In this document: positions 28,322 to 37,614 of the stretch, piece by piece | Numbering within the stretch: the stretch's first letter is position 1 | How the letters are laid out: every line of letters starts with the position of its first letter | NCBI RefSeq assembly: GCF_030315745.1 | Contig: NZ_JASXSH010000001.1 | Span: forward strand, 307,908-371,907 | Direction: 5' to 3' | Length of the DNA: 64,000 nt | From: Gordonia heveisoli | GTDB lineage: Bacteria; Actinomycetota; Actinomycetes; Mycobacteriales; Mycobacteriaceae | The notes under the pieces: generated by a model | Database searches by the model: none | The model's input: only the letters and a program-made list of their open reading frames with translations | What the model was told of the DNA's origin: nothing | Made by a program: the position numbers and the translations under genes

Positions 28322-29105
28322 TCCGCATCCCCCTGAGGACGGCCATGCCGTGGACCCCGACAGCTTGCTCGATCTGGCACCGCTGGTAGGGCTGGACGCG
28401 CTGGCACCCGATGAGCTCGCTCTCGTCGAACAGCATGTCGCCGAGGCTGATCCGGGCGTGGCCGACGCGTTTGCGCACCGGGTCCGCGCCACCCGGGAGA
28501 CGATGGCGACGGTGAGCGCCTCCACCGCGGTCGAGGTCCCCGACGAACTTCGGCGTCGGCTGTTGGCTGCCGTCGAGGCCGACACCCATCCGCCGGCCCT
28601 GCCCGAATCTGAACCGGCACCGGTCGCTTCGGTGACCCCGTTGCATCCCGGTCGGGGCCGCCGCCTGACATATCTGGCCGCGGCGGCAGTGGTCGCGCTG
28701 GCGATCGGGGCTGCCGGCTGGATCATCGGCAGTGCGACCAGCACCGAGTCCGGCCCGGCGCGCAGTGCCCCCGAGCAGATCTTCTCCGCACCCGACCTAC
28801 GTTCCACCACCGCGAGCGTCGGCGACGGCAAGGCCACCGTGTACTACTCGGAGAAGGTGGGCGCCGGGGTGCTGGTGATGACCGATGTGCCACCGCCCGA
28901 TGCCGCACATGTCTATCAGATGTGGCTGATCGGACCCGACGCTCCGCGCTCGGCGGGCACCATGACGCAAAAGGATGTGTCGCCGGTGACCACCGCCGTG
29001 CTGCGTGACATCGGGTCGGCGACCACCCTCGGTTTCACGCTGGAACCGCCCGGCGGGTCGGCGAGTCCGACGTCGCCGCTGCTCAGCCAGATCCCGCTGG
29101 GCTGA
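28314..29105 (+). CDS. rskA: Anti-sigma-K factor RskA
   Basis: A 263-residue membrane anti-sigma factor. ATG 28314 has GGGAGG 5 nt upstream and overlaps the sigK stop. The cytoplasmic part (LVGLDALAPDELALVEQHVA) holds SigK. One transmembrane helix (LTYLAAAAVVALAIGAAGWI) follows, then an extracytoplasmic RskA domain with VYYSEKVGAGVLVMTDVPPP and AAHVYQMWLIGPDAPRSAGT. In mycobacteria it is cleaved by regulated proteolysis to free SigK under reducing conditions. It ends 18 nt from the convergent ligase gene. Confidence 0.92.
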   Translation: MPDPHPPEDGHAVDPDSLLDLAPLVGLDALAPDELALVEQHVAEADPGVADAFAHRVRATRETMATVSASTAVEVPDELRRRLLAAVEADTHPPALPESEPAPVASVTPLHPGRGRRLTYLAAAAVVALAIGAAGWIIGSATSTESGPARSAPEQIFSAPDLRSTTASVGDGKATVYYSEKVGAGVLVMTDVPPPDAAHVYQMWLIGPDAPRSAGTMTQKDVSPVTTAVLRDIGSATTLGFTLEPPGGSASPTSPLLSQIPLG

Positions 29106-29123
29106 GTACCCCCGCGCCGTCCG

Positions 29124-30668
29124 CTATTTGAGCAGGGCGCGCAGGGTGTCGATGGTGTCCGCCTCGTCGGCCGTCTTATCCGGTCGATAACGCAGCACCC
29201 TGGCGAACCGCAGCGCGATGCCGCCCGGGTATCGCGAACTCCGTTGCACTCCATCGAGTTCGATCTCGACCACGATCTCCGGATGGAGATGAACCGTGTG
29301 CTCGTCCCGATGCGTCTCGTGTGCGGGGAATTCCTCGGTCTGCCAGCGCAGGAGTTCATCGGTGAGCCCCTTGAACGTCTTGCCCACCATCACCGGACGA
29401 CCGCTCTCGGGATCGCGGGCACCCAGATGCAGATTGGACAGCCACCCGCGACGGCGACCCGATCCCCATTCCGCGGCCAGCACGACGAGGTCGAAGGTGT
29501 GTACCGGTTTGACCTTCTGCCAGGTCTTGCCGCGTCGCCCGGCAGCATAGGGGCCGGCCAGCCCCTTCACCATCACACCTTCGTGGCCTGCTGCGATGGC
29601 ATCGTCGAAATGCTGTTGCGCCGCAGCCGCATCGGGTTCGACGGCGGCGGGGATCCGCAGCCCGGGCGCGATAGCGGTCAGCGCATCGAGTCGCTGGGCG
29701 AGCGGCCGGTCGATGAGGTCGACACCGTCGAGGTGCAGACAGTCGAAGAAGAACGGGCGCAGTAGTGCCGACGGATCATCGGCGCCGGCACCCGACGAGC
29801 CGAACCGGCTCATCGTGTCCTGGAACGGCCGCGGTCGTCCCGATTCGTCCATCGTGAGCGTCTCACCGTCGAGAATGGTGCTGGCGCACGGTAACTGACG
29901 AACCACGTCGACGACGTCGGGGACCGCCGCGGTGATATCCCGCAGCGTGCGGGTGAACACCCACACCTGTTCCCCCCGCCGATGCACCTGGATCCGCGCC
30001 CCGTCGAGCTTGTAGTCGACGATGACACCACCGCCGAGCGTCTCGAGCGCCTCGGCGACGGACTCCGCGGGGGTCGCGAGCATCGGCGCGATCGCCCGGC
30101 CCACCTGCAGCGCGACCGCCTCCAGTGCGGCGGTGCCACCGCGACGGGCCAGCGCAGCGGTTTCCGGAAGCGATCCGGTCAGCATCAGCGCACGGCGGAC
30201 GAGGGCCACGGCCTGTCCTGATTCCGCCGCGACAGCCTCCGTCATCACCCCGGCGAGCGCACCCTGGCGCAGTTCACCGGTGAGCAGTGCGAAGAGGAAT
30301 TTCTGCTCGGATTCGGTTGCGGCACCGAAGAGCCCGACGATGATCTCATTACGCCGCGTCGCCGACCCGGCACCCGGCGCGGTACCGGCCAATGCGGTCA
30401 GCGCCGCGTCCACGGCGGTCACGGTCAGCGACTGCGCCGGGGCGGAGGTGGAGACGAGCTTGGACAGCGACCGCCAGCCGACCCCGAGCTTGCCCTGCGG
30501 GATCTCGCCGGACAACCAGGCCACCACGACGGGCAACTCCGCGTCGGTGGTCGATCGCAGGACTGTGGCGAGCGCGGCGATCTTGCGGGTGCGCGACCGA
30601 TCTCGTGCCACCGCCGCCGACACCTCGACCACCTCGGTCAGCCGCACGTCACTCCCTACCCTCGACAT
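29124..30668 (-). CDS. ligB: ATP-dependent DNA ligase (LigB-like)
   Basis: A 514-residue stand-alone ligase. The N-terminal DNA-binding domain (LTEVVEVSAAVARDRSRTRK, ELPVVVAWLSGEIPQGKLGV) resembles mycobacterial LigB. The adenylation motif I is YKLDGARIQVHR with catalytic Lys220. Later motifs include STILDGETL, HEGVMVKGLAGPYAAGRRGK and WQKVKPVHTFDLVVLAAEWG. It seals nicks using ATP, beside the essential NAD-dependent LigA. The start shown is ATG 30668; GTG 30647 has a better-placed GGGAG and is a good alternative. Confidence 0.93.
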   Translation of the reverse strand: MSRVGSDVRLTEVVEVSAAVARDRSRTRKIAALATVLRSTTDAELPVVVAWLSGEIPQGKLGVGWRSLSKLVSTSAPAQSLTVTAVDAALTALAGTAPGAGSATRRNEIIVGLFGAATESEQKFLFALLTGELRQGALAGVMTEAVAAESGQAVALVRRALMLTGSLPETAALARRGGTAALEAVALQVGRAIAPMLATPAESVAEALETLGGGVIVDYKLDGARIQVHRRGEQVWVFTRTLRDITAAVPDVVDVVRQLPCASTILDGETLTMDESGRPRPFQDTMSRFGSSGAGADDPSALLRPFFFDCLHLDGVDLIDRPLAQRLDALTAIAPGLRIPAAVEPDAAAAQQHFDDAIAAGHEGVMVKGLAGPYAAGRRGKTWQKVKPVHTFDLVVLAAEWGSGRRRGWLSNLHLGARDPESGRPVMVGKTFKGLTDELLRWQTEEFPAHETHRDEHTVHLHPEIVVEIELDGVQRSSRYPGGIALRFARVLRYRPDKTADEADTIDTLRALLK

Positions 30669-30731
30669 TCCTGCCTGATGGGCACGCTACCCCCGTGCAC
30701 CGACAGCTCGCCTCGGGTGGCGGGAAGGAGA

Positions 30732-32426
30732 TCACGGCGCCCCCGGATATGCCTCACGGTAGGCGCGGACCGCGCTCCCCACTCCGCGATAGACGTGATC
30801 GGGGTCGAGGTCGGCCAGCAATCCCTCGGTGACCAATGTCTTCTGCAGTTCGGGATCGATCCCGGCGAGGACGAAATGCGCACCGTGGGAATGCACATAG
30901 GCGATGAGATCGGCCATCACGGCCGAAGCCGAGTAGTCGACGTCGCCGATCGCGGTGCAGTCGAGGACCAGCCAGCGCACCGGGTCGGGGGCGTTGCGGA
31001 TCAGTTCCATCACATCGTCGGCGAATCGACTCGCGTTGGCGTAGAACAGATCCGCGTCATAGCGGAACACGATAAGCCCCGGCAGGGACTGCCGGCCCGG
31101 TTCGGCCTTGCGGTAGGTGCGCGTGCCCGCCTCGTCGACGACGATGACGAACCGTTCCGGACGATACTGCCGCCGCACGAGTTCGAGGAGAGAGATCGCC
31201 ATCGCCGTCACGATGCCGTCCTGCACACCGAGTGCCATCACCACTATCGCGGTGAATATCGCGATGCCGAACTCGACTCGACGCATCCGCCAAATGCGCC
31301 GCAAGGCATGGAGATCGATCAGATCGACCGCGACGACGGCGACGATCGCCGACAACACCGCGTGTGGAAGGTCGGCGAGCGCATCGCCGAGAAAGACGAC
31401 GACCACCAGCGTCACGCCGGCCATGGTCAGGTTCGCGACCTGGGTTCGGGCCCGCTGTTCGTCGAGGATCTGCGTCTTGGTCGGGCTGCCGTTGACCACG
31501 AAACTCCCGGAGAATCCGGCGATCGCATTGGCCCCGGCGAGTCCGAGGATGTCGCGGTTGACGTCGGCGGTCTCGCCGTGACGTTGGGCGAATCCGCGTG
31601 CGGTGGCAGCACTCTGGGCCAGGATGACGATCGCAGCGCCCACCGCGACGGTCGCCGCCTTCGGGATGTCGGACCAGCTCATCCCGTCGGGTAGGCCGAT
31701 CGGCGGTAGGCCGCCGTCGATGGCGCCGACCACGGGGATATCCCAATCGGCCACCTTCACGATGACGATGGACACCGCCACCACCATGATGGCCACCGGG
31801 AATCGGGGTGTGAATCGCTTCGCGGCCACCAGAACGGCGATCGTCGTCACCGAGATCGCGATCGCCACCGGATCGACCTGCGGCAGTTCTTTGGCGAGAT
31901 ACCACCAGCGCTCGGTGAGTCGGCCCTCGGTGCCTTCGACGCCGAGCATGCCCGGCACCTGCCCGGTCAGCACGGTGATCCCGGTGCCGGTCAGAAAGCC
32001 GACCAGTACCGCCGTGGAGAGGAAGTCACCGAGAAAGCCGAGCCGTAACAGCCAGGCACCGAACAGGATCCCCGCCGTCACCAGCGCGATCAATGACGCC
32101 CACATCAGCCATTCGCGCGAATCGGGGGCCAGTCCGGCGATACCCAGGCCCGCGATCCCGGAGGCCAGCAGTGCCGCGGTGGCCGAATCCGCCCCCACGA
32201 CCATGAGTTTCGACGCACCGACGAGTGCGAACACGATCGCGGGCAGGATGATGGTGTACAGCCCCGCCTCGAGCGGTACATGTGCGATCGAGCTGTACCC
32301 CATACATTCCGGGATCGCGATCGCGGCCAGGGTCGCGCCGGCCACCATGTCGCCGCGCAGCCACTTCAGCCGGTAGCCGATCAGCGAGGGCGGCAACAGT
32401 TGCCGCAGCCCGGACCCGTGTGTCAC
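30732..32426 (-). CDS. SulP-family anion permease with STAS domain
   Basis: A 564-residue membrane transporter. The SulP core has GATLAAIAIPECMGYSSIAH, EAGLYTIILPAIVFALVGAS, VVGADSATAALLASGIAGLG and a GFSGSFVVNGSPTKT segment. The C-terminal STAS domain begins near residue 425 (LIVFRYDADLFYANASRFAD, LVLDCTAIGDVDYSASAVM). Substrates of the family include sulfate, bicarbonate and other anions and cannot be assigned here. It is transcribed toward ligB. Confidence 0.92.
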   Translation of the reverse strand: MTHGSGLRQLLPPSLIGYRLKWLRGDMVAGATLAAIAIPECMGYSSIAHVPLEAGLYTIILPAIVFALVGASKLMVVGADSATAALLASGIAGLGIAGLAPDSREWLMWASLIALVTAGILFGAWLLRLGFLGDFLSTAVLVGFLTGTGITVLTGQVPGMLGVEGTEGRLTERWWYLAKELPQVDPVAIAISVTTIAVLVAAKRFTPRFPVAIMVVAVSIVIVKVADWDIPVVGAIDGGLPPIGLPDGMSWSDIPKAATVAVGAAIVILAQSAATARGFAQRHGETADVNRDILGLAGANAIAGFSGSFVVNGSPTKTQILDEQRARTQVANLTMAGVTLVVVVFLGDALADLPHAVLSAIVAVVAVDLIDLHALRRIWRMRRVEFGIAIFTAIVVMALGVQDGIVTAMAISLLELVRRQYRPERFVIVVDEAGTRTYRKAEPGRQSLPGLIVFRYDADLFYANASRFADDVMELIRNAPDPVRWLVLDCTAIGDVDYSASAVMADLIAYVHSHGAHFVLAGIDPELQKTLVTEGLLADLDPDHVYRGVGSAVRAYREAYPGAP

Positions 32427-32465
32427 CGATCAAGGATAGGTCGCGCATGGGCCGGGCGGCGGAGG

Positions 32466-32900
32466 TCAGGCGACCGCGACCACCGGTGTCGCGGTCGTCG
32501 TGTTTCGTCGGGCCACCACCGAATCCAGGGCAAGTCGTCCCGATCCGACGAACACGAGCAGCAGCAGTGCCCAGCAGTAGAGGGCCGACCCCTGACCGCC
32601 GTTCTCGATCGGGAACAGACCGTCGGGCTGATGCTTCCAGAAATAGGCGACCGCCATCGCGCCCGAACCGATGAGCGCGGCCGGGCGGGTGGCCAGCCCG
32701 ACGATCAGCAGCGCGCCGACGACGACCTCGATGAGCCCCGCCCACCACCACGGCCACGCCCCGAGATCGGGGCGTGAGGTGGGGGTTTCGTTCGGCCAGC
32801 CCCACAACACCCCGGTGCCGTGGGTGCAGAACAGAATGCCGATCGCGATCCGATAGGCACCGATGGCCCAGGGTGCGTATTTTTCAAGTGAGCTGAGCAT
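32466..32900 (-). CDS. DoxX-family membrane protein
   Basis: A 144-residue protein with four hydrophobic helices: AIGAYRIAIGILFCTHGTGV, WAGLIEVVVGALLIVGLATR, AALIGSGAMAVAYFWKHQPD and YCWALLLLVFVGSGRLALD. The FCTHGTG and RPAALIGSGAMAVAYF pattern is typical of DoxX. Actinobacterial relatives have been linked to redox homeostasis with mycothiol. It lies beside the mycothiol dehydrogenase pair on the same strand. Confidence 0.85.
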   Translation of the reverse strand: MLSSLEKYAPWAIGAYRIAIGILFCTHGTGVLWGWPNETPTSRPDLGAWPWWWAGLIEVVVGALLIVGLATRPAALIGSGAMAVAYFWKHQPDGLFPIENGGQGSALYCWALLLLVFVGSGRLALDSVVARRNTTTATPVVAVA

Positions 32901-32918
32901 TACCTAACAATGCCCAGC

Positions 32919-32932
32919 CGGACCGCGGTCCG
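32919..32932. promoter_or_regulatory. 14-bp palindrome upstream of doxX-like gene
   Basis: CGGACCGCGGTCCG is perfectly self-complementary and lies 18 nt upstream of the DoxX start, within the 48-nt gap to the MBL-fold gene. It could be an operator or a short hairpin. Confidence 0.35.
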
Positions 32933-32948
32933 CAAGTGGGACCCGGAG

Positions 32949-33575
32949 TCAGTGGCCGCGCTTGATCCATTCCTCCAGGTGAGGAGCCTCGGCTCCGACC
33001 GTGGTGCCATCGCCGTGGCCGGTGTACACCTTCGTCTCCGGATCTAGCGTGAAGATCTTCTCGGTGATCGAGGCGATGATCGTCGGGAAGCTGGAGAACG
33101 AGCGTCCGGTCGCGCCGGGGCCGCCCTGGAAGAGGGTGTCACCCGAGAACAGCACACCGGCCTCGGGTGCGTGGATCACCGACGATCCGGGCGAATGCCC
33201 CGGGGTGTTGATCACCGTCAGCGTCGTACCCGCGACCGAGATCTGCTGACCGTCCTCAAGGTCGACGTGCGTCACGTCGGGATGGGTCTCGTTCCACAGC
33301 ATGTCGTCGCCGGGATGCAGCAGGATCGGCGCCCCGGTGGCCGCGGACAGCTCCGGTGCGACGGTCACGTGATCGTTGTGGCCATGGGTCAGCACGATCG
33401 CCTTGACGGTGCGGTTGCCCACCGCGTCCAAGATCGGCTTCGCGGCGTGCGCGGCGTCGATGATCACGACCTCGTTGTCGTCGCCGACCAGCCAGACGTT
33501 GTTGTCGACATCCCAGGTTCCGCCGTCGAGCGAAAAGGTGCCCGAGGTGATGACATTGTCGATGCGGAGAGTCAC
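32949..33575 (-). CDS. MBL-fold hydrolase partner of MscR
   Basis: A 208-residue metallo-hydrolase with the zinc motif THGHNDH at residues 63-69. Further metal ligands are in [11 protein letters not shown] (His), [10 protein letters not shown] (Asp) and [12 protein letters not shown]. The GTG start overlaps the mscR stop by 4 nt, so they are translated together. In mycolata this gene is commonly paired with S-(hydroxymethyl)mycothiol dehydrogenase. It probably hydrolyses the S-formylmycothiol product, analogous to glyoxalase II-type thioesterases; that role is inferred from the pairing. Confidence 0.88.
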   Translation of the reverse strand: MTLRIDNVITSGTFSLDGGTWDVDNNVWLVGDDNEVVIIDAAHAAKPILDAVGNRTVKAIVLTHGHNDHVTVAPELSAATGAPILLHPGDDMLWNETHPDVTHVDLEDGQQISVAGTTLTVINTPGHSPGSSVIHAPEAGVLFSGDTLFQGGPGATGRSFSSFPTIIASITEKIFTLDPETKVYTGHGDGTTVGAEAPHLEEWIKRGH

Positions 33576-34660
33576 AGCTCGACCACCGACCGCAGCACCT
33601 TGCCTGCCTCCATCGCCGAGAACGCGGCCTCGACGTCGTCGATGCCGATCCGCTCGGTGACGAACTTGTCCAGCGGCAACCGCCCCTGCTCGTAGAGGTC
33701 GATCAGCATCGGGAAGTCACGCTCGGGCAGGCAGTCGCCGTACCAGGAGGACTTCAGTGCACCGCCGCGGGAGAAGAAGTCGACCAGCGGCATCTCCAGG
33801 GTCATCTCCGGCGTCGGCACCCCGACCAGCACGACCACGCCGGCGAGGTCGCGAGCGTAGAACGCCTGCTTGTAGGTTTCCGGGCGGCCGACCGCGTCGA
33901 CGACGACGTCGACGCCGAACCCGTCGGTCAGATCCTGCACGGCAGTGATCACATCATCGACCTGGGCACCGTTGATGGTGTGGGTCGCACCGAGATCGCG
34001 GGCCCACTCGAGCTTATTGTCGTCGCGATCGATGGCGATGATCGTCGTCGCGCCGGCCAGCTTCGCACCGGCGATCGCGGCATCGCCGACGCCACCGCAG
34101 CCGATGACCGCGACGGAATCACCACGCCCGACGTTGCCGGTGTTCATCGCGGCACCGAGACCGGCCATCACACCGCAGCCGAGCAGACCCGCAACCGCCG
34201 GGTCGGTGTCGGGATTGACCTTGGTGCACTGCAACTCGTGAATGAGCGTCTTCTCGGCGAAGGCTCCGATCCCCAGCGCCGGGGTCAGTTCGGTGCCATC
34301 GGTCAGGGTCATCGGCACGCTCGCGTTGAAGGTGTCGAAGCAGTACCACGGACGGCCTCGCTTACACGCCCGGCACTGTCCGCACACCGCGCGCCAGTTG
34401 AGCACCACGAAGTCGCCGACCTCGACGTGGGTGACATCGGCGCCCACCGATTCGACGACACCGGCCGCCTCGTGGCCGAGCAGGAACGGATATTCGTCGT
34501 TGATACCGCCCTGCTTGTAGGCGAGGTCGGTATGGCAGACGCCGCAGGCCTTGATCGCCACCACGACATCGCGGGTACCCGGCTCGGGGATCACGATGTC
34601 GACGACCTCGGTCGGGGCGTTCTTGCTCCGGGAGACGACTCCCTTGACTGTCTGCGGCAT
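33572..34660 (-). CDS. mscR: S-(hydroxymethyl)mycothiol dehydrogenase
   Basis: A 362-residue zinc-dependent class III alcohol dehydrogenase. Catalytic zinc ligands are in [10 protein letters not shown] (Cys39) and [13 protein letters not shown] (His63, Glu64). The structural zinc loop is [15 protein letters not shown], and the NAD motif is [20 protein letters not shown]. The sequence matches the mycothiol-specific branch ([20 protein letters not shown]), which oxidises the formaldehyde-mycothiol adduct and also reduces S-nitrosomycothiol. It is operonic with the MBL-fold hydrolase. Two abutting palindromes lie in its promoter. Confidence 0.93.
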   Translation of the reverse strand: MPQTVKGVVSRSKNAPTEVVDIVIPEPGTRDVVVAIKACGVCHTDLAYKQGGINDEYPFLLGHEAAGVVESVGADVTHVEVGDFVVLNWRAVCGQCRACKRGRPWYCFDTFNASVPMTLTDGTELTPALGIGAFAEKTLIHELQCTKVNPDTDPAVAGLLGCGVMAGLGAAMNTGNVGRGDSVAVIGCGGVGDAAIAGAKLAGATTIIAIDRDDNKLEWARDLGATHTINGAQVDDVITAVQDLTDGFGVDVVVDAVGRPETYKQAFYARDLAGVVVLVGVPTPEMTLEMPLVDFFSRGGALKSSWYGDCLPERDFPMLIDLYEQGRLPLDKFVTERIGIDDVEAAFSAMEAGKVLRSVVEL

Positions 34661-34731
34661 TGCGTTCGGTCCTTCCGTGACATGCGCCTGGTTTGTGCGG
34701 CGGCGGGTCTAGCCGCTGCGATGACAACCGT

Positions 34732-34760
34732 GTCCACTGCTAGTGGACGCAGTTAACTGC
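34732..34760 (-). promoter_or_regulatory. Double palindrome upstream of mscR
   Basis: GTCCACT-GCT-AGTGGAC (34732-34748) is immediately followed by the perfect 12-bp palindrome GCAGTTAACTGC (34749-34760). They lie 72-100 nt upstream of the mscR ATG in a 280-nt gap with no other gene. The layout suggests a repressor or activator binding region. Confidence 0.55.
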
Positions 34761-34943
34761 CATGACCCGATGCTAGCTGCTGCGCCCCGAATGCGCGGGG
34801 CGAGCTGGTCACCGTCAGCCTAGACAGGTGTCCAGTCCTGGCGCCAGCGCCCCCGCGAAACCCAAGTCGGTAGCCGGCAAGAGACTGGACCGTCGACGAG
34901 CTCAGCCCCCGAGCGAGGTGGGGCAGCCACAGCAGCCGCCCGG

Positions 34944-35744
34944 TCAGGGCAGCAAACCCGCTCGTCGGGCGCAGATGACGGCTTCGAGGCGGGTCGACGC
35001 ACCGAGCTTGCGCATCGCGTCCTTCATGTAGCCCTTCACCGTCTGCGCCGTGACCCCCAGACTGTCGGCGATGCGGGCATTGGAATAGCCGAGCGCGGCC
35101 AAGGACAGCACGTCCTGCTCGCGGCCGGTCAGCGCGGGAATGTCCACGTCCGCGGCGGCAAAGGTCAGACCCGACCCGATCGCCACGAGTTCGGCGACCA
35201 TCTCCGGGTCGTCGAGTTCGGCGGCGAGCGCCCGGAGCCGCGCATACGCCTCGGTCGCGCGGTCGCGCAGTGCGTCGGGATCGGCCGCGCCGAGTTCAAG
35301 CCGCGCACGGGCGGCGACAATCGACTGCTCCGCGGCCCGCGCCTCGGACGCCAGCACATCGAGCATCCGGCCGCCGATCGGGTGGGGCGCGTGAAACGCG
35401 CCGTACAGCACCGCGACCGGACGTCGGTCGACGATGACCGGCGCGGCCGCCATCGCGCGCAGACCCTCGCGGGCGATGATCGTGTTGTAACGGTGGGTGA
35501 TACGCGGAGTGGCCAGATAGTCGTCGACCACCATCGGCCGACTGGCCGAGACGACCTTTCCGCCCAAACCATGTCCCACATCGACCGACAGCCCGTTGAG
35601 CGCTCCGACCGTCGAACCGGCGAATTGGTCGAGGACGACGCTGCGGGCGCCGCCGACAGCGCCGCCGAAGGCGAGCGTGACCCCGGAGTCACGCCGGATG
35701 CGGAGCAAGGCATCGGCCAGCGCGCGATTCACGACTTCGGACAC
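34944..35744 (-). CDS. LuxR-family regulator with GAF domain
   Basis: A 266-residue regulator from GTG 35744, selected because AGGAGGT precedes it; the frame runs on to 35828 without homology. A GAF domain covers about residues 5-150 (GVTLAFGGAVGGARSVVLDQ, GHGLGGKVVSASRPMVVDDY, AMAAAPVIVDRRPVAVLYGA). The C-terminal LuxR helix-turn-helix is LTGREQDVLSLAALGYSNAR with VTAQTVKGYMKDAMRKLGAS. It is divergent from an acyl-CoA ligase gene across a palindrome-rich gap, so it very likely controls that ligase in response to a small ligand. Confidence 0.9.
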   Translation of the reverse strand: MSEVVNRALADALLRIRRDSGVTLAFGGAVGGARSVVLDQFAGSTVGALNGLSVDVGHGLGGKVVSASRPMVVDDYLATPRITHRYNTIIAREGLRAMAAAPVIVDRRPVAVLYGAFHAPHPIGGRMLDVLASEARAAEQSIVAARARLELGAADPDALRDRATEAYARLRALAAELDDPEMVAELVAIGSGLTFAAADVDIPALTGREQDVLSLAALGYSNARIADSLGVTAQTVKGYMKDAMRKLGASTRLEAVICARRAGLLP

Positions 35745-35813
35745 ACCCACCTCCTCGGTACGGTCCGTCGCAATTACCGCATGGCGTCCGTGCACCCCCA
35801 CTTCGGGGGGTGG

Positions 35814-35848
35814 TGATCCAGACCACACCGGATCACACTGTGATCCAG
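35814..35848. promoter_or_regulatory. Operator between GAF-LuxR and acyl-CoA ligase genes
   Basis: The perfect 17-bp palindrome GGATCACA-C-TGTGATCC spans 35830-35846. The octamer TGATCCAG occurs at 35814-35821 and again at 35841-35848, 27 nt apart. The cluster sits between the divergent starts at 35744 and 35875. Confidence 0.65.
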
Positions 35849-35874
35849 CTTACCCATGCACCCAGGAGGTCACG

Positions 35875-37500
35875 GTGTCCCCGATGTCCGGAACCGAAGC
35901 AGCCATCACGCCCACCGAAGCGGTCACACGCTGGCTGGAGATCTACGGCGCACCCGATGCGAACGCCGCCGACCTTCTCGTCGACCGGCACGACCCGGCC
36001 GCGGTCGCCTTCACCACCATCGCGGTCGCCGACGATCAGCGTCCCGACGACGCCGCGGAACTGGTCGTCACCGAGGTGACCTACGGCGAACTCGCGGACG
36101 CCTCCAAGCGATTCGCCTCCGCGCTGGCCGACCTCGGCGTCGGGCGCGGCGACCGGGTGGGCGTACTGATGGGCAAGCGCACCGAGCTCGTGGTGTCCCT
36201 GCTGGCGCTGGCCCGGCTGGGCGCTGTCTACATCCCGCTGTTCACGGCCTTCGCGACGCCCGCCATCGAGATGCGCCTGCGGTCGGGGGATGCGAGCGTC
36301 GTCATCACCGAACCAAGCCAGGCCGGCAAACTCGACGGCATCGACGGTCTCGTGCCGGTGGTCACCGGACGCAGCGGCGACGCCGCCGGTCTCGACCCCG
36401 CCATCCGGCGCTTCGGCGATCTCCTCGCCGCCGCCGAGCCGATCGCCGAATCGGTGTCCGTCGGTGGCGACGGCACGCTGATCCTGCTGTTCACCAGCGG
36501 GACGACCGGTGCGCCGAAGGGTGTCCCGGTACCGGTGAAGGCTCTCGCCGCCTTCGTGACCTATATGCGCTACGGACTCGACGTCTCGGCCGACGACGTC
36601 TTCTGGAATGCCGCCGATCCCGGATGGGCCTACGGCCTCTACTACGGCATCGTCGGCCCGCTGGCCATCGGACGACGAAACCTGTTGCTGCAGTCCGGTT
36701 TCTCCCCGGACCTGACCGCACGAATCCTGACCGACCTCGGCGTCACCAACTTCGCCGCGGCGCCCACCGTCTACCGGTCGCTGAGCAAGGATCCGCGTTT
36801 CGCCGGCTTCTCGCTGCGCCGCGCCTCGTCGGCGGGGGAACCCCTCACCCCGGACGTCATCGAGTGGGCGGTCGGCGCACTCGGCACCGAGGTCCGCGAC
36901 CACTACGGGCAGACCGAGCACGGGATGTTCATCAACAATCACTGGCATGAGGATGTGCGCAGGCCGCTGATCCCCGGATCCATGGGTACCCCGATGCCCG
37001 GTTTCGCGGCGGGCATCGTCGACGGTCAGATCGCCATCGAGGTGGCGGCCAGCCCCGCGCTGTGGTTCACCGGGTACCTCGACGCCCCCGACAAGACCGC
37101 CGCGCGCTTCACCCCCGACGGTCACTGGTACCTCACCGGCGACACCGGCCGCGTGGACGAGACGGACCACTTCTACTTCACCGCCCGCGACGACGACGTG
37201 ATCATCATGGCCGGCTATCGGATCGGCCCCTTCGACGTGGAAAGCGTCCTGATCACCCACCCCGGCGTCGTCGACGTCGCGGTGGTCGGGCGGCCCGACG
37301 AACTTCGCGGTGAGGTGATCGAGGCCTTCGTCGTGCTGGCCGACGGTATCGCGGGCACCGACGACCTGGAACGCGAGCTGCAACAGCTGGTCAAGACCCG
37401 CTTCGCCGCGCACGCCTACCCGCGCACGGTGCACTTCGTCGAGGCGCTGCCCAAAACCCCGAGCGGCAAGATCCAGCGGTTCATCCTGCGCCAGGACTGA
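35875..37500 (+). CDS. AMP-forming acyl-CoA synthetase
   Basis: A 541-residue ANL-superfamily ligase from GTG 35875, with AGGAGGT 4 nt upstream; ATG 35884 is an alternative. The ATP-binding loop is LLFTSGTTGAPKG. Other motifs are WNAADPGWAYGLYYGIVGPL, HYGQTEHGMFINNHW, YLTGDTGRVDETDHFYFTAR and the C-terminal lysine in PKTPSGKIQRF. The WNAADPGWAYGLYY segment is typical of acetyl/propionyl- and medium-chain or aromatic-acid ligases. Substrate is unassigned. It is under probable control of the divergent GAF-LuxR protein. Confidence 0.9.
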   Translation: MSPMSGTEAAITPTEAVTRWLEIYGAPDANAADLLVDRHDPAAVAFTTIAVADDQRPDDAAELVVTEVTYGELADASKRFASALADLGVGRGDRVGVLMGKRTELVVSLLALARLGAVYIPLFTAFATPAIEMRLRSGDASVVITEPSQAGKLDGIDGLVPVVTGRSGDAAGLDPAIRRFGDLLAAAEPIAESVSVGGDGTLILLFTSGTTGAPKGVPVPVKALAAFVTYMRYGLDVSADDVFWNAADPGWAYGLYYGIVGPLAIGRRNLLLQSGFSPDLTARILTDLGVTNFAAAPTVYRSLSKDPRFAGFSLRRASSAGEPLTPDVIEWAVGALGTEVRDHYGQTEHGMFINNHWHEDVRRPLIPGSMGTPMPGFAAGIVDGQIAIEVAASPALWFTGYLDAPDKTAARFTPDGHWYLTGDTGRVDETDHFYFTARDDDVIIMAGYRIGPFDVESVLITHPGVVDVAVVGRPDELRGEVIEAFVVLADGIAGTDDLERELQQLVKTRFAAHAYPRTVHFVEALPKTPSGKIQRFILRQD

Positions 37501-37614
37501 CGCGTCGGCGAGGGAGCACGAACATCTTCGGGTAATGCGGACCGAAGTTGTCCTCGATAGGTCGTAGCTTGGGGTCATCTCGACAACACCCCCTTCCGAC
37601 GACGAGGAGTCCCC

